From the NCBI GenBank assembly GCA_003670425.1, contig QWRL01000019.1:1-6549 (forward strand): a DNA stretch of 6,549 bases. Reading direction: 5' to 3'. The translations under genes and the position numbers were made by a program. The stretch is from Chloroflexota bacterium. GTDB lineage: Bacteria > Chloroflexota > Anaerolineae > Anaerolineales > UBA11657. The notes beneath the pieces are model-generated. The model did not search any database. It was not told where the DNA came from and saw only the letters and a program-made list of their open reading frames with translations. This document shows positions 1 to 5,538 of this stretch, piece by piece; positions within the stretch are counted from its first letter, which is position 1, and every line of letters starts with the position of its first letter.

Positions 1-405
1 AATATTTGCTCAAACTAGGTTGAGTTCAATGCGCTTTCTAGTTCGAGGACAGCGTTATGCAGAACATTTCCAGCATGGCGCTCTCAGCTGCGCATGTAAT
101 GGCCCATCGCGCGCGCGCACGGGCGAGGGGCTCTGTTACCGCAATTTGCGCGGCGCGTTGCACGCATCGCAAGCTCTCATTGAACTCGCACCGATGCCCT
201 GCTCCACCGCTGCCTCTATCATGCTCGCTATTGCCTCCGGCGCACCCGCTTCCGCCAGCCACACGCGGTTGCCCGCGTGACGTTGCACTGCGGCTACGCC
301 GCCTAACGCAGCTTTTACGCATCGTTTATACGCTCCGGCACCCCGCGAACGATAATAATTAGACAAAAATATTTGGCGCGCTCTGCGGCCGGACAAGGAT
401 GCCTA
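1..405. other. Left-edge stretch without a supported gene
   Basis: Several ORFs of 85-100 codons cross this stretch on both strands, but none has a recognisable domain, a good ribosome site or a clear coding advantage over the others. The most protein-like is a minus-strand frame between about 340 and 136, rich in Ala, Glu and Val with G/C-ending codons. It has only a TTG start at 396 and ends abruptly at 136, so it may be a gene remnant. Other contents are a near-palindrome at 9-24, an alternating CG tract at 108-118, and an AT-rich patch at 348-372 that could carry a promoter for the small ORF starting at 406. Confidence 0.5.
9..24. repeat. 16-bp near-perfect palindrome
   Basis: CTCAAACTAGGTTGAG pairs with its own reverse complement at all but the 14/19 position, with a CTAG centre. 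It has the size and shape of a dimeric-regulator operator, but the gene it would control lies outside the window or is not identifiable. A chance match is possible. Confidence 0.3.
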
Positions 406-498
406 ATGTCAATATCAATCCGCCTCACTATGGCTTTCATCGCACTGTACGCAACTCTCGCTGCGCTCATCGGCAGCGAGCTGCACCTCTTCAGCTAA
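406..498 (+). CDS. Putative 30-aa single-pass membrane peptide
   Basis: I do not recognise a family. The ORF starts at ATG 406 and ends at TAA 496-498. An AAGGA Shine-Dalgarno match at 395-399 lies 6 nt before the ATG, the ideal distance and better than most genes in this window have. The peptide has a short polar N-terminus with one Arg (MSISIRL). A hydrophobic stretch at about residues 9-23 is long enough for one short membrane helix, and a brief polar C-terminus contains Glu and His. An AT-rich patch at 348-372 (GATAATAATTAG) could supply a -10 element. A T-rich intrinsic terminator at 565-596 on the same strand would end the transcript, which fits a small monocistronic unit of about 230 nt. 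The alternative is a regulatory RNA with a chance ORF. No toxin or leader-peptide signature is visible. Confidence 0.42.
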   Translation: MSISIRLTMAFIALYATLAALIGSELHLFS

Positions 499-546
499 TC
501 TCAGGGCTGCACCGCCAAAACATCGGCAAGCCAGTTTTACATACCA

Positions 547-596
547 GCCCGCACGCGGGCACAGACCCGCAGCAATCCGCAGCGGGTTTTTGTTTT
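547..596 (+). terminator. Intrinsic terminator preceded by a second hairpin
   Basis: The stem ACCCGC (565-570) pairs with GCGGGT (582-587). Two more G-C pairs form inside past an A/A mismatch, with a small AATCC loop. The T-rich tract TTTTTGTTTT (587-596) follows directly on the plus strand. A second compact hairpin (GCCCG at 547-551 with CGGGC at 556-560) lies just upstream. The T-tract orientation means it ends plus-strand transcription, so something to its left is transcribed rightwards. The small ORF at 406-498 is the only candidate. clpS runs the other way and gains no T-tract from this hairpin. Confidence 0.75.
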
Positions 597-636
597 AACG
601 CTTCGGTCGCCGCAGTGATTGCCGCGATTGCTGCTG

Positions 637-999
637 CTATTCAGGCTGCAAGCTAAAGGTGAGCGGCACACCCGCGGTGCGTGCCAGCGCGTGCGCTTGC
701 CCAACGCGGTATTTTGCATCCTGCTCGGGCAGTACCGCCACCAGTGCCACGCCGCTGGTGTGTGCTTCCCCGGTTACGCGCCGAGCTTCGGCGGCCGCCA
801 GCAGAAAAACACTTTGCAATACCAGCACCACAAAGTCGTAGGGCGTCACATCATCATTGTGCACAAGCACGCGCAGCCGGTCGGGCGTTTCCGCCACCAC
901 AACCAGCAGCTCCTGCTCAGTCTCCTGCCCCTGGCCTTCTACCAACGGATTTAGATCGCGTACCGTTCGCAATTGTTTCTCGCAGCAGCATTTTAGCAT
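637..999 (-). CDS. clpS: ATP-dependent Clp protease adaptor ClpS
   Basis: ClpS is a small cytosolic adaptor that binds N-degron substrates (Leu, Phe, Tyr, Trp at the N-terminus) and hands them to ClpAP or ClpCP. The ClpS fold occupies about residues 42-118 of 120. The pocket is visible as N48-D49-D50 followed by VTP, with H80 exactly 32 residues downstream, matching N34-D35-D36 and H66 of E. coli ClpS. The C-terminal strand (PLTFSLQPE) is also typical. The position of the E. coli Met40 gatekeeper is Tyr54 here. The first 41 residues (Cys-rich start, then a Glu/Gln-rich stretch) are a flexible arm like that of other ClpS proteins but somewhat long. The ATG at 999 lacks a clear SD, and an internal TTG at codon 10 is an alternative start. 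It is divergent from the lipoprotein gene, and no Clp ATPase gene is in the window. Confidence 0.93.
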   Translation of the reverse strand: MLKCCCEKQLRTVRDLNPLVEGQGQETEQELLVVVAETPDRLRVLVHNDDVTPYDFVVLVLQSVFLLAAAEARRVTGEAHTSGVALVAVLPEQDAKYRVGQAHALARTAGVPLTFSLQPE

Positions 1000-1032
1000 T
1001 GGCGCTGTGTTACACTTGGTTCAGAGTAATCC

Positions 1033-1743
1033 GTGGCGAAACTCGCGAAAGCACGCATGATGTTGGTTGCCCTGTGTGCAGCTGTGCTTGCCGGCTGTGG
1101 CAGCCTCTTCGCAGCACCCACAGCCACGCCCGTTCCCACTCCAACTCCAATCGACTATCTGGTGCGCGCGGCCAAAGCATTTGAATCTGTGCAAAGCGTG
1201 CAGTTCAAGCTGCTGCACAGCGGCGCCCCGGTTGTCCTCGATCCGCAGCTTGGCGCGAAGTTTTTAGAAGCGTCCGGTTCGTATCAGGCACCCAACCTGC
1301 TATTTGCAAAAGTGAAAGTGGAGGCGATGGGCAACCTGTTCAACCTAAATATGCTGTGGCGGCCGGAGGGGGCACTGATGACCAACCCCATGACCGGCAT
1401 GTACGGGCCGCAGCCACCCGGAATGCCGCTGGCCCCGCTGGCGCTTTTCGACACGGCTGCCGGCATCAGCCATCTGCTCGCCGCGGAAGTTCTTAACCCG
1501 CAAGTGCTTGGGGTCGAAGCGGAAGAAGGCATGCAGCTGCGCCACTTTTCCGGCGATGTGTCTGCGCTGGCGCTCAAAACCATTTTGCCCGGCACACTTG
1601 CCGACGCCAAGTTGAAGATCGACTTGTGGGTTCAGGTGGACAACGACCGCTTGATGCGCATTAAAGTTTCCGCCGCGGACAGTGAGACGCAGCTTGAGTT
1701 TTTCGGGCACAACGAACCGGTGGAGATCCCGGCGCCCAAATAA
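1033..1743 (+). CDS. LppX/LprAFG-family lipoprotein
   Basis: The product is a predicted exported lipoprotein of 236 aa. The GTG start at 1033 gives a signal peptide with basic residues (K3, K6, R8), a hydrophobic core (9-20) and the lipobox LAGC with Cys22. Starting at ATG 1057 would remove the positive charges, so GTG is preferred although its SD is poor. A Thr/Pro-rich linker (about 28-40) tethers the domain. Residues 42-236 align by eye with mycobacterial LprG/LppX: the 'VLNP' segment near 153, an 'FSGDVSA' motif near 173 (ISGKVSA in LprG), 'LWVQVDNDRL' near 200 and a closing 'EPVEIPAPK'. LprG and LppX bind lipids or glycolipids in a hydrophobic cavity and help move them across the envelope. 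Carriage of a membrane lipid here is inference. It ends 26 nt before a strong terminator and is probably monocistronic. Confidence 0.88.
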   Translation: MAKLAKARMMLVALCAAVLAGCGSLFAAPTATPVPTPTPIDYLVRAAKAFESVQSVQFKLLHSGAPVVLDPQLGAKFLEASGSYQAPNLLFAKVKVEAMGNLFNLNMLWRPEGALMTNPMTGMYGPQPPGMPLAPLALFDTAAGISHLLAAEVLNPQVLGVEAEEGMQLRHFSGDVSALALKTILPGTLADAKLKIDLWVQVDNDRLMRIKVSAADSETQLEFFGHNEPVEIPAPK

Positions 1744-1764
1744 AACAGGCGCGCCGCTAGAATA

Positions 1765-1809
1765 CAATCAAAAAGTGCCGGCTTCCGCCGGCACTTTTTA
1801 TTTTGATTG
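1765..1809. terminator. Bidirectional intrinsic terminator
   Basis: A perfect 8-bp GC stem, GTGCCGGC (1775-1782) with GCCGGCAC (1787-1794), closes a TTCC loop. It is flanked by A5 (1770-1774) on the left and T5 (1795-1799) on the right, so both strands show a hairpin followed by a U-tract. The symmetry continues with CAATCAAAA (1765-1773) and TTTTGATTG (1801-1809). It lies 26 nt past the lipoprotein stop and 27-37 nt past the SET-gene stop, so it serves both convergent genes. Confidence 0.92.
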
Positions 1810-1827
1810 TTCGCAACCCGGCCGGTC

Positions 1828-1855
1828 AAAAAAAGATCAGCGCACCGCCAGCGCT
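1828..1855 (-). terminator. Weak second terminator at the SET-gene stop
   Basis: On the minus strand AGCGC and GCGCT (1855-1851 and 1843-1839) pair around a 7-nt loop, followed by GATC and a run of seven T (1834-1828). The hairpin overlaps the stop codon of the SET gene. The stem is only 5 bp, so it is at best an auxiliary to the strong bidirectional terminator downstream. Confidence 0.35.
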
Positions 1856-2421
1856 GGCATGCCAATTTGCACCGCACGCTCTTGGCGGCGCTCCGTGGTC
1901 TTTTGCAGTTTGATAATGCGCGCGTGTAAATGCGGGGAAAAATAGCCCGCGTATTTCTTCCACAGTTCTGGACGCTGCCAATCATTGCCCAGCACCCGCC
2001 CGCGGCAGGCGCGCGCACCGCACAGGCAGTCAAACTCATCATAGCTGTTTCCATCGCTCATGGCGTAGTCAAAGCACACGTCTTCGCCTGATTTAATCGC
2101 CCGCATTGCCACCAGCGTGATCTGCCCGCGCAAGCCGGCATTCGGATTGCAGGAATGGTTGACCCAATCGGACGGGCCGATCCACTTTTCCGGCGTGACG
2201 AGATACATATCCTCGTCCACCTGCACCGAAATTTTTCGCTCCTTTGCGCTCAACGCACCCAGCTCAGAGCCGGTGAGAATTGTGCCGCCCCACACAATCA
2301 AGATTTCCCCGGGCCGCACTGCGGTCAGCGCGCGCACGCCGTGCCCCCACTCTTTTTTATAGCCTTCCAGTTTCGGTGACAAGTAACCTTTCATTGACGC
2401 GTCCATCTTTTGTATCTTCAT
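1837..2421 (-). CDS. SET-domain protein, putative lysine methyltransferase
   Basis: SET proteins transfer a methyl group from S-adenosylmethionine to lysine side chains; the substrate here is unknown. With the ATG at 2421 the product is 194 aa. The SET core shows GHGV (residues 26-29) with AVRPGEIL, then NHSCNPN (88-94) and GEDVCFDYA (112-120). These are the SAM-binding/catalytic pseudoknot motifs and the active-site Tyr119. A post-SET-like Cys cluster, CLCG plus CRG (C132, C134, C139), follows and could help bind zinc. The C-terminal 40 residues are basic and helical-looking. GGAGAG sits immediately before the ATG, closer than usual; ATG 2406 or 2394 are alternatives. The same frame stays open up to 2550, but that part has no family match and crosses the likely promoter, so I exclude it. 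It converges on the lipoprotein gene with no functional partner nearby. Confidence 0.88.
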   Translation of the reverse strand: MKIQKMDASMKGYLSPKLEGYKKEWGHGVRALTAVRPGEILIVWGGTILTGSELGALSAKERKISVQVDEDMYLVTPEKWIGPSDWVNHSCNPNAGLRGQITLVAMRAIKSGEDVCFDYAMSDGNSYDEFDCLCGARACRGRVLGNDWQRPELWKKYAGYFSPHLHARIIKLQKTTERRQERAVQIGMPALAVR

Positions 2422-2436
2422 CTCTCCGTGGTTTGG

Positions 2437-2466
2437 AATATAAAAATTTAAACTGTGGTTTCTGAA
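2437..2466 (-). promoter_or_regulatory. Possible promoter of the SET gene
   Basis: Reading the minus strand, TTCAGA (2466-2461) and TATATT (2442-2437) are separated by 18 nt. They match the sigma70 consensus at 4/6 and 5/6. The start site would fall around 2430, giving a very short leader that still includes the GGAGAG before ATG 2421. The patch is the most AT-rich sequence near this gene. The same patch read on the plus strand contains TATAAA (2439-2444), so divergent initiation is possible. Confidence 0.32.
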
Positions 2467-2483
2467 CAAGTTGCCTTCACAGG

Positions 2484-2640
2484 CGCGCACACGGCGGTGT
2501 GTGGCACCGTGTGCGGAGCCGCCAGCGGCTTCAGCCCTCTTAAAGAGCAAGACCCATTATCAGGAATGGGTCGTAAGATCTTGCGCTTTGCTGCGCAGGT
2601 CAATAAATCGGGCGCGGCTATCGCCGGCGCCCAACCTTGC
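2484..2640. other. Inverted-repeat-rich intergenic block; possible structured RNA
   Basis: This non-coding block packs several inverted repeats into about 150 bp. CGCACACGG (2486-2494) is a perfect 9-bp match to CCGTGTGCG (2507-2515). GCCG and CGGC lie at 2518-2529. GACCCATT (2551-2558) is a perfect 8-bp match to AATGGGTC (2565-2572), with an outer GCAA/TTGC pair. GGGCGC plus GGC (2610-2618) pairs with GCC plus GCGCCC (2623-2632) around one bulge, followed by a T-rich run (2642-2650). The order of hairpins, the T-rich end and the AT-rich promoter-like DNA to the left would fit a plus-strand RNA of about 200 nt. It matches no RNA family I know, and stacked operators or GC-rich chance are alternatives. 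The strand is undecided. Confidence 0.3.
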
Positions 2641-2668
2641 ATTTGTTTTTCAAATCAGTATTCCGCAG

Positions 2669-2697
2669 TTAGCATAGAATTACTTTTGGAATATTAC
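2669..2697 (+). promoter_or_regulatory. Possible promoter of rdgB
   Basis: The AT-rich stretch 2641-2727 separates the hairpin block from rdgB. TTAGCA (2669-2674) and TATTAC (2692-2697) lie 17 nt apart, each 4/6 to consensus. TAGAAT at 2675-2680 is an alternative -10. An inverted pair, TATTCC (2659-2664) and GGAATA (2688-2693), brackets this site and could be an operator. The resulting leader would be about 130 nt. Confidence 0.3.
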
Positions 2698-2832
2698 TAC
2701 AGTTTTCTAAAAGATGTTAATTTTAGGGCTTGCAGCAACCTTAAACTTTCCAGCGGCCGCGTGCGCTGCCGGGCCGCTGCCGCACCGCGCGTGGCTGCTG
2801 CCCGCGTGCACATTGGTACGCTGACAGCCGCC

Positions 2833-3444
2833 GTGCAGCTTCTGCTCGCCACGCACAACCCCGGAAAGCTGGCGGAGTACCAACGCCTGCTGCACATGCT
2901 GCCGCTGCAATGGCGAACGCTTGCCGATTACAACATCACCATTGAAGCCCCGGAAGATGGCAGCACATTTCTGGAAAATGCGCGCTGCAAAGCTGCTTAC
3001 TATGCACAGTTGAGCGGCTCACTGACGCTGGCGGATGACTCCGGTTTGTGCGTGGACGCGCTGCACGGTGCGCCCGGCGTGCATACAGCGCGCTACAACG
3101 GCGCACAAACACCGTACCCCGAAAAATTGGCGGCGCTGCTGGCTGAGTTGCACACAATTGCGTGGCCGCAGCGCACCGCCAAATTTCATTGCGCCGTGGC
3201 GTTGGCGGATCCTCACGGCAAAATTATTCTCGCGGGCGAAGGTGAGTGTGCCGGCCGCATTGCACTGGCCCCGGCTGGCCGGCATGGCTTTGGCTACGAT
3301 CCGCTGTTTTACATGGACGCGGCACGCTGCACCATGGCGGAGCTCGCCGACGCCGAGAAGGACCGCAGCAGCCATCGCGGCAATGCCGTGCGCGCACTGC
3401 TCCCGCAATTACAAGCACTGGCCTCAGATGCTGCAGCGCAATAA
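2833..3444 (+). CDS. rdgB: RdgB/HAM1 non-canonical purine NTP pyrophosphatase
   Basis: This cytosolic enzyme hydrolyses dITP, dXTP and XTP (ITP) to monophosphate plus pyrophosphate, keeping deaminated purines out of DNA and RNA. The GTG start at 2833 gives 203 aa, close to the usual 195-205, beginning LLLATHNPGK with the substrate-binding THNPGK at residues 7-12. Other family motifs follow in order: FLENA (46-50), the catalytic DDSGL (68-72, D69 as general base), PGVHTARY (81-88), GFGYDPLF (152-159) and SSHRGNA (179-185). GTG 2806 would add 9 residues. Neither start has a convincing SD. The frame is open back to 2455, but that upstream part reads through AT-rich, repeat-rich non-coding DNA and is not included. 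holB follows 182 nt downstream on the same strand; the two may be co-transcribed. Confidence 0.93.
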   Translation: MQLLLATHNPGKLAEYQRLLHMLPLQWRTLADYNITIEAPEDGSTFLENARCKAAYYAQLSGSLTLADDSGLCVDALHGAPGVHTARYNGAQTPYPEKLAALLAELHTIAWPQRTAKFHCAVALADPHGKIILAGEGECAGRIALAPAGRHGFGYDPLFYMDAARCTMAELADAEKDRSSHRGNAVRALLPQLQALASDAAAQ

Positions 3445-3496
3445 GCCAACCCACGGCACATTCATTTGCGCCATGCCATGCGGGCAACAGCGCACC

Positions 3497-3502
3497 TATA
3501 AT
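3497..3502 (+). promoter_or_regulatory. Perfect TATAAT, possible holB promoter
   Basis: The 182-nt gap between rdgB and holB contains an exact sigma70 -10 hexamer, but no good -35 lies at 16-19 nt and there is no extended -10 TG. Downstream is a 12-bp perfect palindrome, GCGCAATTGCGC (3539-3550), and a direct repeat CTGCGCATC (3516-3524 and 3566-3574). These could be regulatory or simple consequences of GC-rich sequence. No small ORF with an SD is seen in the gap. Confidence 0.3.
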
Positions 3503-3626
3503 CGCGCAGACGTGCCTGCGCATCTGCAAACAAAATCGGCGCAATTGCGCTGCGCAGCAGCGCCACTGCGCATCGAACCCGGCGCAAACAGCTGTGCCAG
3601 AAGCGCCTAGACTGCAACTTGCAAAC

Positions 3627-4853
3627 ATGAACACTGCCATCCGCACACCCGCCTGGCCCGTCATCGGGCATGAAGCCGTGATCCACGCGCTCGCACGCGA
3701 CCTGGCGGCACAGCGCCTGCGGCATGCCTATCTATTCACCGGCCCCGCCGCCATCGGCAAGCACACACTCGCAACCGCATTTGCGCAAGCTATCCAATGC
3801 GACCAGCCCAACGCGCCCTGCGGCCACTGCCGCATCTGCCAGCTGATCGCCCAGCAGCGCCACCCCGGCGTACATGTGCTGCTGCCCGAAGTCAGCGGAA
3901 AAATCATCAAGACCGCCAAGATCCGCATTGAGACTGTGCGCGACCTGATCCGCCAGTTTGCGCTGAAGCCGATGGAGGGTGTGCGGCGCGTGGCGCTGCT
4001 GGTGGATTTTGAAAATGCCAACGCGGAGTCTGCCAACGCAATTTTGAAGACGCTGGAAGAACCGCCGGGTGCCGGCATCTTGATTGTGACTGCTGCCAGC
4101 CCGGAGGCGTTGCTGCCCACAATTGTTTCGCGCTGCGAGCATGTGGCGCTGCGCCCGCTGCCCGTGGCACAGGTGCAGGCCGCACTGCAAGAGCGCTGGC
4201 AGGCGCCGGGCGGGCAGGCAGCGCTGCTGGCGCAGCTTTCCGGCGGGCGCCTCGGCTGGGCGGTGGAGATGCTGCAGGATGCCACCGCGCTAGAGCGCCG
4301 CACGCAGCACCTGGACACACTCCAAACGCTGCGCCGCGCCACACGCCGCGAGCGCTTTAATTATGCGGAAAGCATGCGCGAAGACCGCGACACAGTTGTA
4401 GAGGCGCTGGGCTTGTGGCTCACCTGGTGGCGCGACGCGCTGCTGCTGGTGCATGGCAGCCGCGCGCCAATCACCAATTCGGACCGGGCCGCGGAGCTGC
4501 AGGCGAGCGCCGCTGCGCTTGATGCACACGCGGCGCAGCGCTTTGTGGAGCAGTTATTGGGAACACTGCAGGCACTAAACCAAAACGCAAACTTGCGCCA
4601 GGCAGCGGAGCCATTGCTTCTGACATCGCCTTCGCTACACGCCGGCAGGGGATTACAGCGCGAGAGCTGTGAGCAGCGCGCTCACCCAATCCAGTTCGTC
4701 CCGGTTTACGGTATGGCCCATGCCGGGATAAATACGCAGCGTTACCGCCCCGCCCAGCCGCTCCATCTCTTGCGCAGCCAGCTGCACGCGCTGCAATGGA
4801 ATGTGCGCATCCACATCACTGCATCCCAGCAGCAGCGGCGTGCCCGCCAGTGA
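3627..4853 (+). CDS. holB: DNA polymerase III delta' subunit
   Basis: Delta' is the stationary subunit of the clamp loader that places the sliding clamp on primed DNA. From ATG 3627 the protein is 408 aa. It shows the opening WPVIGHE (10-16), HAYLFTGP (33-40) with a P-loop-like GPAAIGK (39-45), a four-Cys zinc module (C58, C65, C68, C71), the ANAILKTLEEPP segment (136-147) and the SRC motif (168-170) used in trans for ATP hydrolysis by the neighbouring motor subunit. The C-terminal collar domain ends near residue 336 with the family-like NANLRQAAEPLLL. Delta' proteins usually run 320-340 aa. The last 65-70 residues here, rich in Arg, Gln and His, lie antisense to the esterase gene, so they are either a read-through tail or a sign of a lost stop or a frameshift near 4600-4650. 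No strong SD is seen. The frame is open upstream to 3246, but that overlaps rdgB and is excluded. Confidence 0.9.
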   Translation: MNTAIRTPAWPVIGHEAVIHALARDLAAQRLRHAYLFTGPAAIGKHTLATAFAQAIQCDQPNAPCGHCRICQLIAQQRHPGVHVLLPEVSGKIIKTAKIRIETVRDLIRQFALKPMEGVRRVALLVDFENANAESANAILKTLEEPPGAGILIVTAASPEALLPTIVSRCEHVALRPLPVAQVQAALQERWQAPGGQAALLAQLSGGRLGWAVEMLQDATALERRTQHLDTLQTLRRATRRERFNYAESMREDRDTVVEALGLWLTWWRDALLLVHGSRAPITNSDRAAELQASAAALDAHAAQRFVEQLLGTLQALNQNANLRQAAEPLLLTSPSLHAGRGLQRESCEQRAHPIQFVPVYGMAHAGINTQRYRPAQPLHLLRSQLHALQWNVRIHITASQQQRRARQ

Positions 4854-5309
4854 TGCCGGCACATCCCGCGGGCCCGTGTCTGCGCCAATCAGCCCGCCAC
4901 TGAGCGCAACCACGCCCCCATAGCGGCAGCGGTTGCGCGCTGCAAACTCCAGCGCCAGACAGGCGCCCTGCGAAAAGCCAAGCAACACTGTGCGCTCGGG
5001 TGCAATTCCACCGGCCGCCACCGTTGCCAGAGTTTGTGCCACCGCCTGCAGCGCAGAACTCAGCCATGGCTCGTTTGTTGCGACGGGTTCCATAAAACGG
5101 TTGGGGTACCAAGTGTTGCCTGCAGCCTGCGGTGCCAGATACGCCACACCTGCCGTGTCCAACTCGGTGTGCAGTGCAAGGATGTCCGCCGCACTGCCGC
5201 CGCGGCCGTGCAGCATCACAACTGCGGCGCGCGCACCCTGCAACGCGGTGCCGGCAGCTAGTACGGCCTGCCCCGCATGCACATCAGCCACTGGGGATTC
5301 TGGACTCAC
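4653..5309 (-). CDS. Phospholipase/carboxylesterase, alpha/beta hydrolase
   Basis: The 218-aa product belongs to the alpha/beta-hydrolase carboxylesterase/phospholipase group (Abhydrolase_2, relatives of acyl-protein thioesterase), which cleaves carboxyl- or thioesters of small acyl substrates. The oxyanion region is LHGRGG (33-38). The nucleophile is Ser113 in GFSQG (111-115), the acid is Asp167 in DAHIP, and the base is His199 in GMGHT, in the correct order and spacing. No signal peptide is seen, so it is probably cytosolic. A stop codon closes the frame just above GTG 5309, so the start is GTG 5309 or an in-frame GTG at codon 7 or 10; none has a clear SD. Its last 201 bp overlap the 3' end of holB in convergent orientation. 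It lies downstream of the epimerase and a small ORF on the same strand, possibly one operon. The substrate is not predictable. Confidence 0.92.
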   Translation of the reverse strand: MSPESPVADVHAGQAVLAAGTALQGARAAVVMLHGRGGSAADILALHTELDTAGVAYLAPQAAGNTWYPNRFMEPVATNEPWLSSALQAVAQTLATVAAGGIAPERTVLLGFSQGACLALEFAARNRCRYGGVVALSGGLIGADTGPRDVPASLAGTPLLLGCSDVDAHIPLQRVQLAAQEMERLGGAVTLRIYPGMGHTVNRDELDWVSALLTALAL

Positions 5310-5355
5310 AATTTGTCATCGGTAGCGCAGAGTTTGCGCAAGTTGCCGGCGGCTG

Positions 5356-5538
5356 TCAGCGCTCAGAGTCGGCGGGGCTGGCCACATGCTCAATCACGCG
5401 CACGCGTGAGCGGAGCGTGCGCAGCGGATGCCGCAGCAAAAACCATCTTGCCCAAATGCCGGAAAACGCGGGAACTGCGCTGCAACAAAGGCTGCTTATG
5501 CAATAAATTGAGAAACAAGTCCCCAACAAATCCAGCAT
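5356..5538 (-). CDS. Putative 60-aa small membrane protein
   Basis: I do not recognise a family. The ATG at 5538 is preceded by an AAGGAG (5551-5546 on the minus strand) at 7 nt, the best ribosome site in the window. The first 34 residues are hydrophobic and unusually rich in Cys and Ser (C8, C13, C18, C19) with Trp28 and Trp31, followed by a basic stretch (RHPLRTLRSRVRV). That layout fits one membrane segment with a cytoplasmic basic tail. It sits between the epimerase and esterase genes on the same strand, 46 nt before the esterase start. A second minus-strand ORF (5560 to 5390, 56 codons, starting MPRKEQ) overlaps it in another frame and also looks protein-like, so the true frame is uncertain. 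The region could also be a frameshifted remnant. Confidence 0.38.
   Translation of the reverse strand: MLDLLGTCFSIYCISSLCCSAVPAFSGIWARWFLLRHPLRTLRSRVRVIEHVASPADSER

Noticed and set aside
108..118. Alternating CG tract (Z-DNA-prone)
   Set aside because: Only 11 bp and expected by chance in GC-rich DNA; no associated gene.
681..1184. 167-aa plus-strand ORF
   Set aside because: It lies antisense to clpS and out of frame with the lipoprotein gene, both of which have clear family motifs, and its translation is a Pro/Ala/Arg-rich shadow.
2422..2550. N-terminal extension of the SET protein from the open frame up to 2550
   Set aside because: It reads through the best promoter candidate, has no SD and no similarity to SET proteins; ATG 2421 has GGAG beside it.
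2629..2635. GCCCAAC resembling an integron attC core half-site
   Set aside because: No matching GTTRRRY partner at a suitable distance and no integrase or cassette array, so it is a chance match.
2455..2832. Plus-strand ORF upstream of rdgB that would give a 329-aa RdgB
   Set aside because: The extra 126 residues have no family match, cross AT-rich promoter-like and hairpin-rich DNA, and RdgB proteins normally begin right at the LLLAT(H/N)NPGK motif.
3246..3626. Upstream extension of the holB frame
   Set aside because: It overlaps rdgB in another frame and is Arg/Cys/His-rich shadow sequence; the delta' family begins near ATG 3627.
3907..4344. Minus-strand ORFs opposite holB
   Set aside because: Ala/Pro/Ser-rich antisense translations of a well-supported delta' gene; no domain and no ribosome site.
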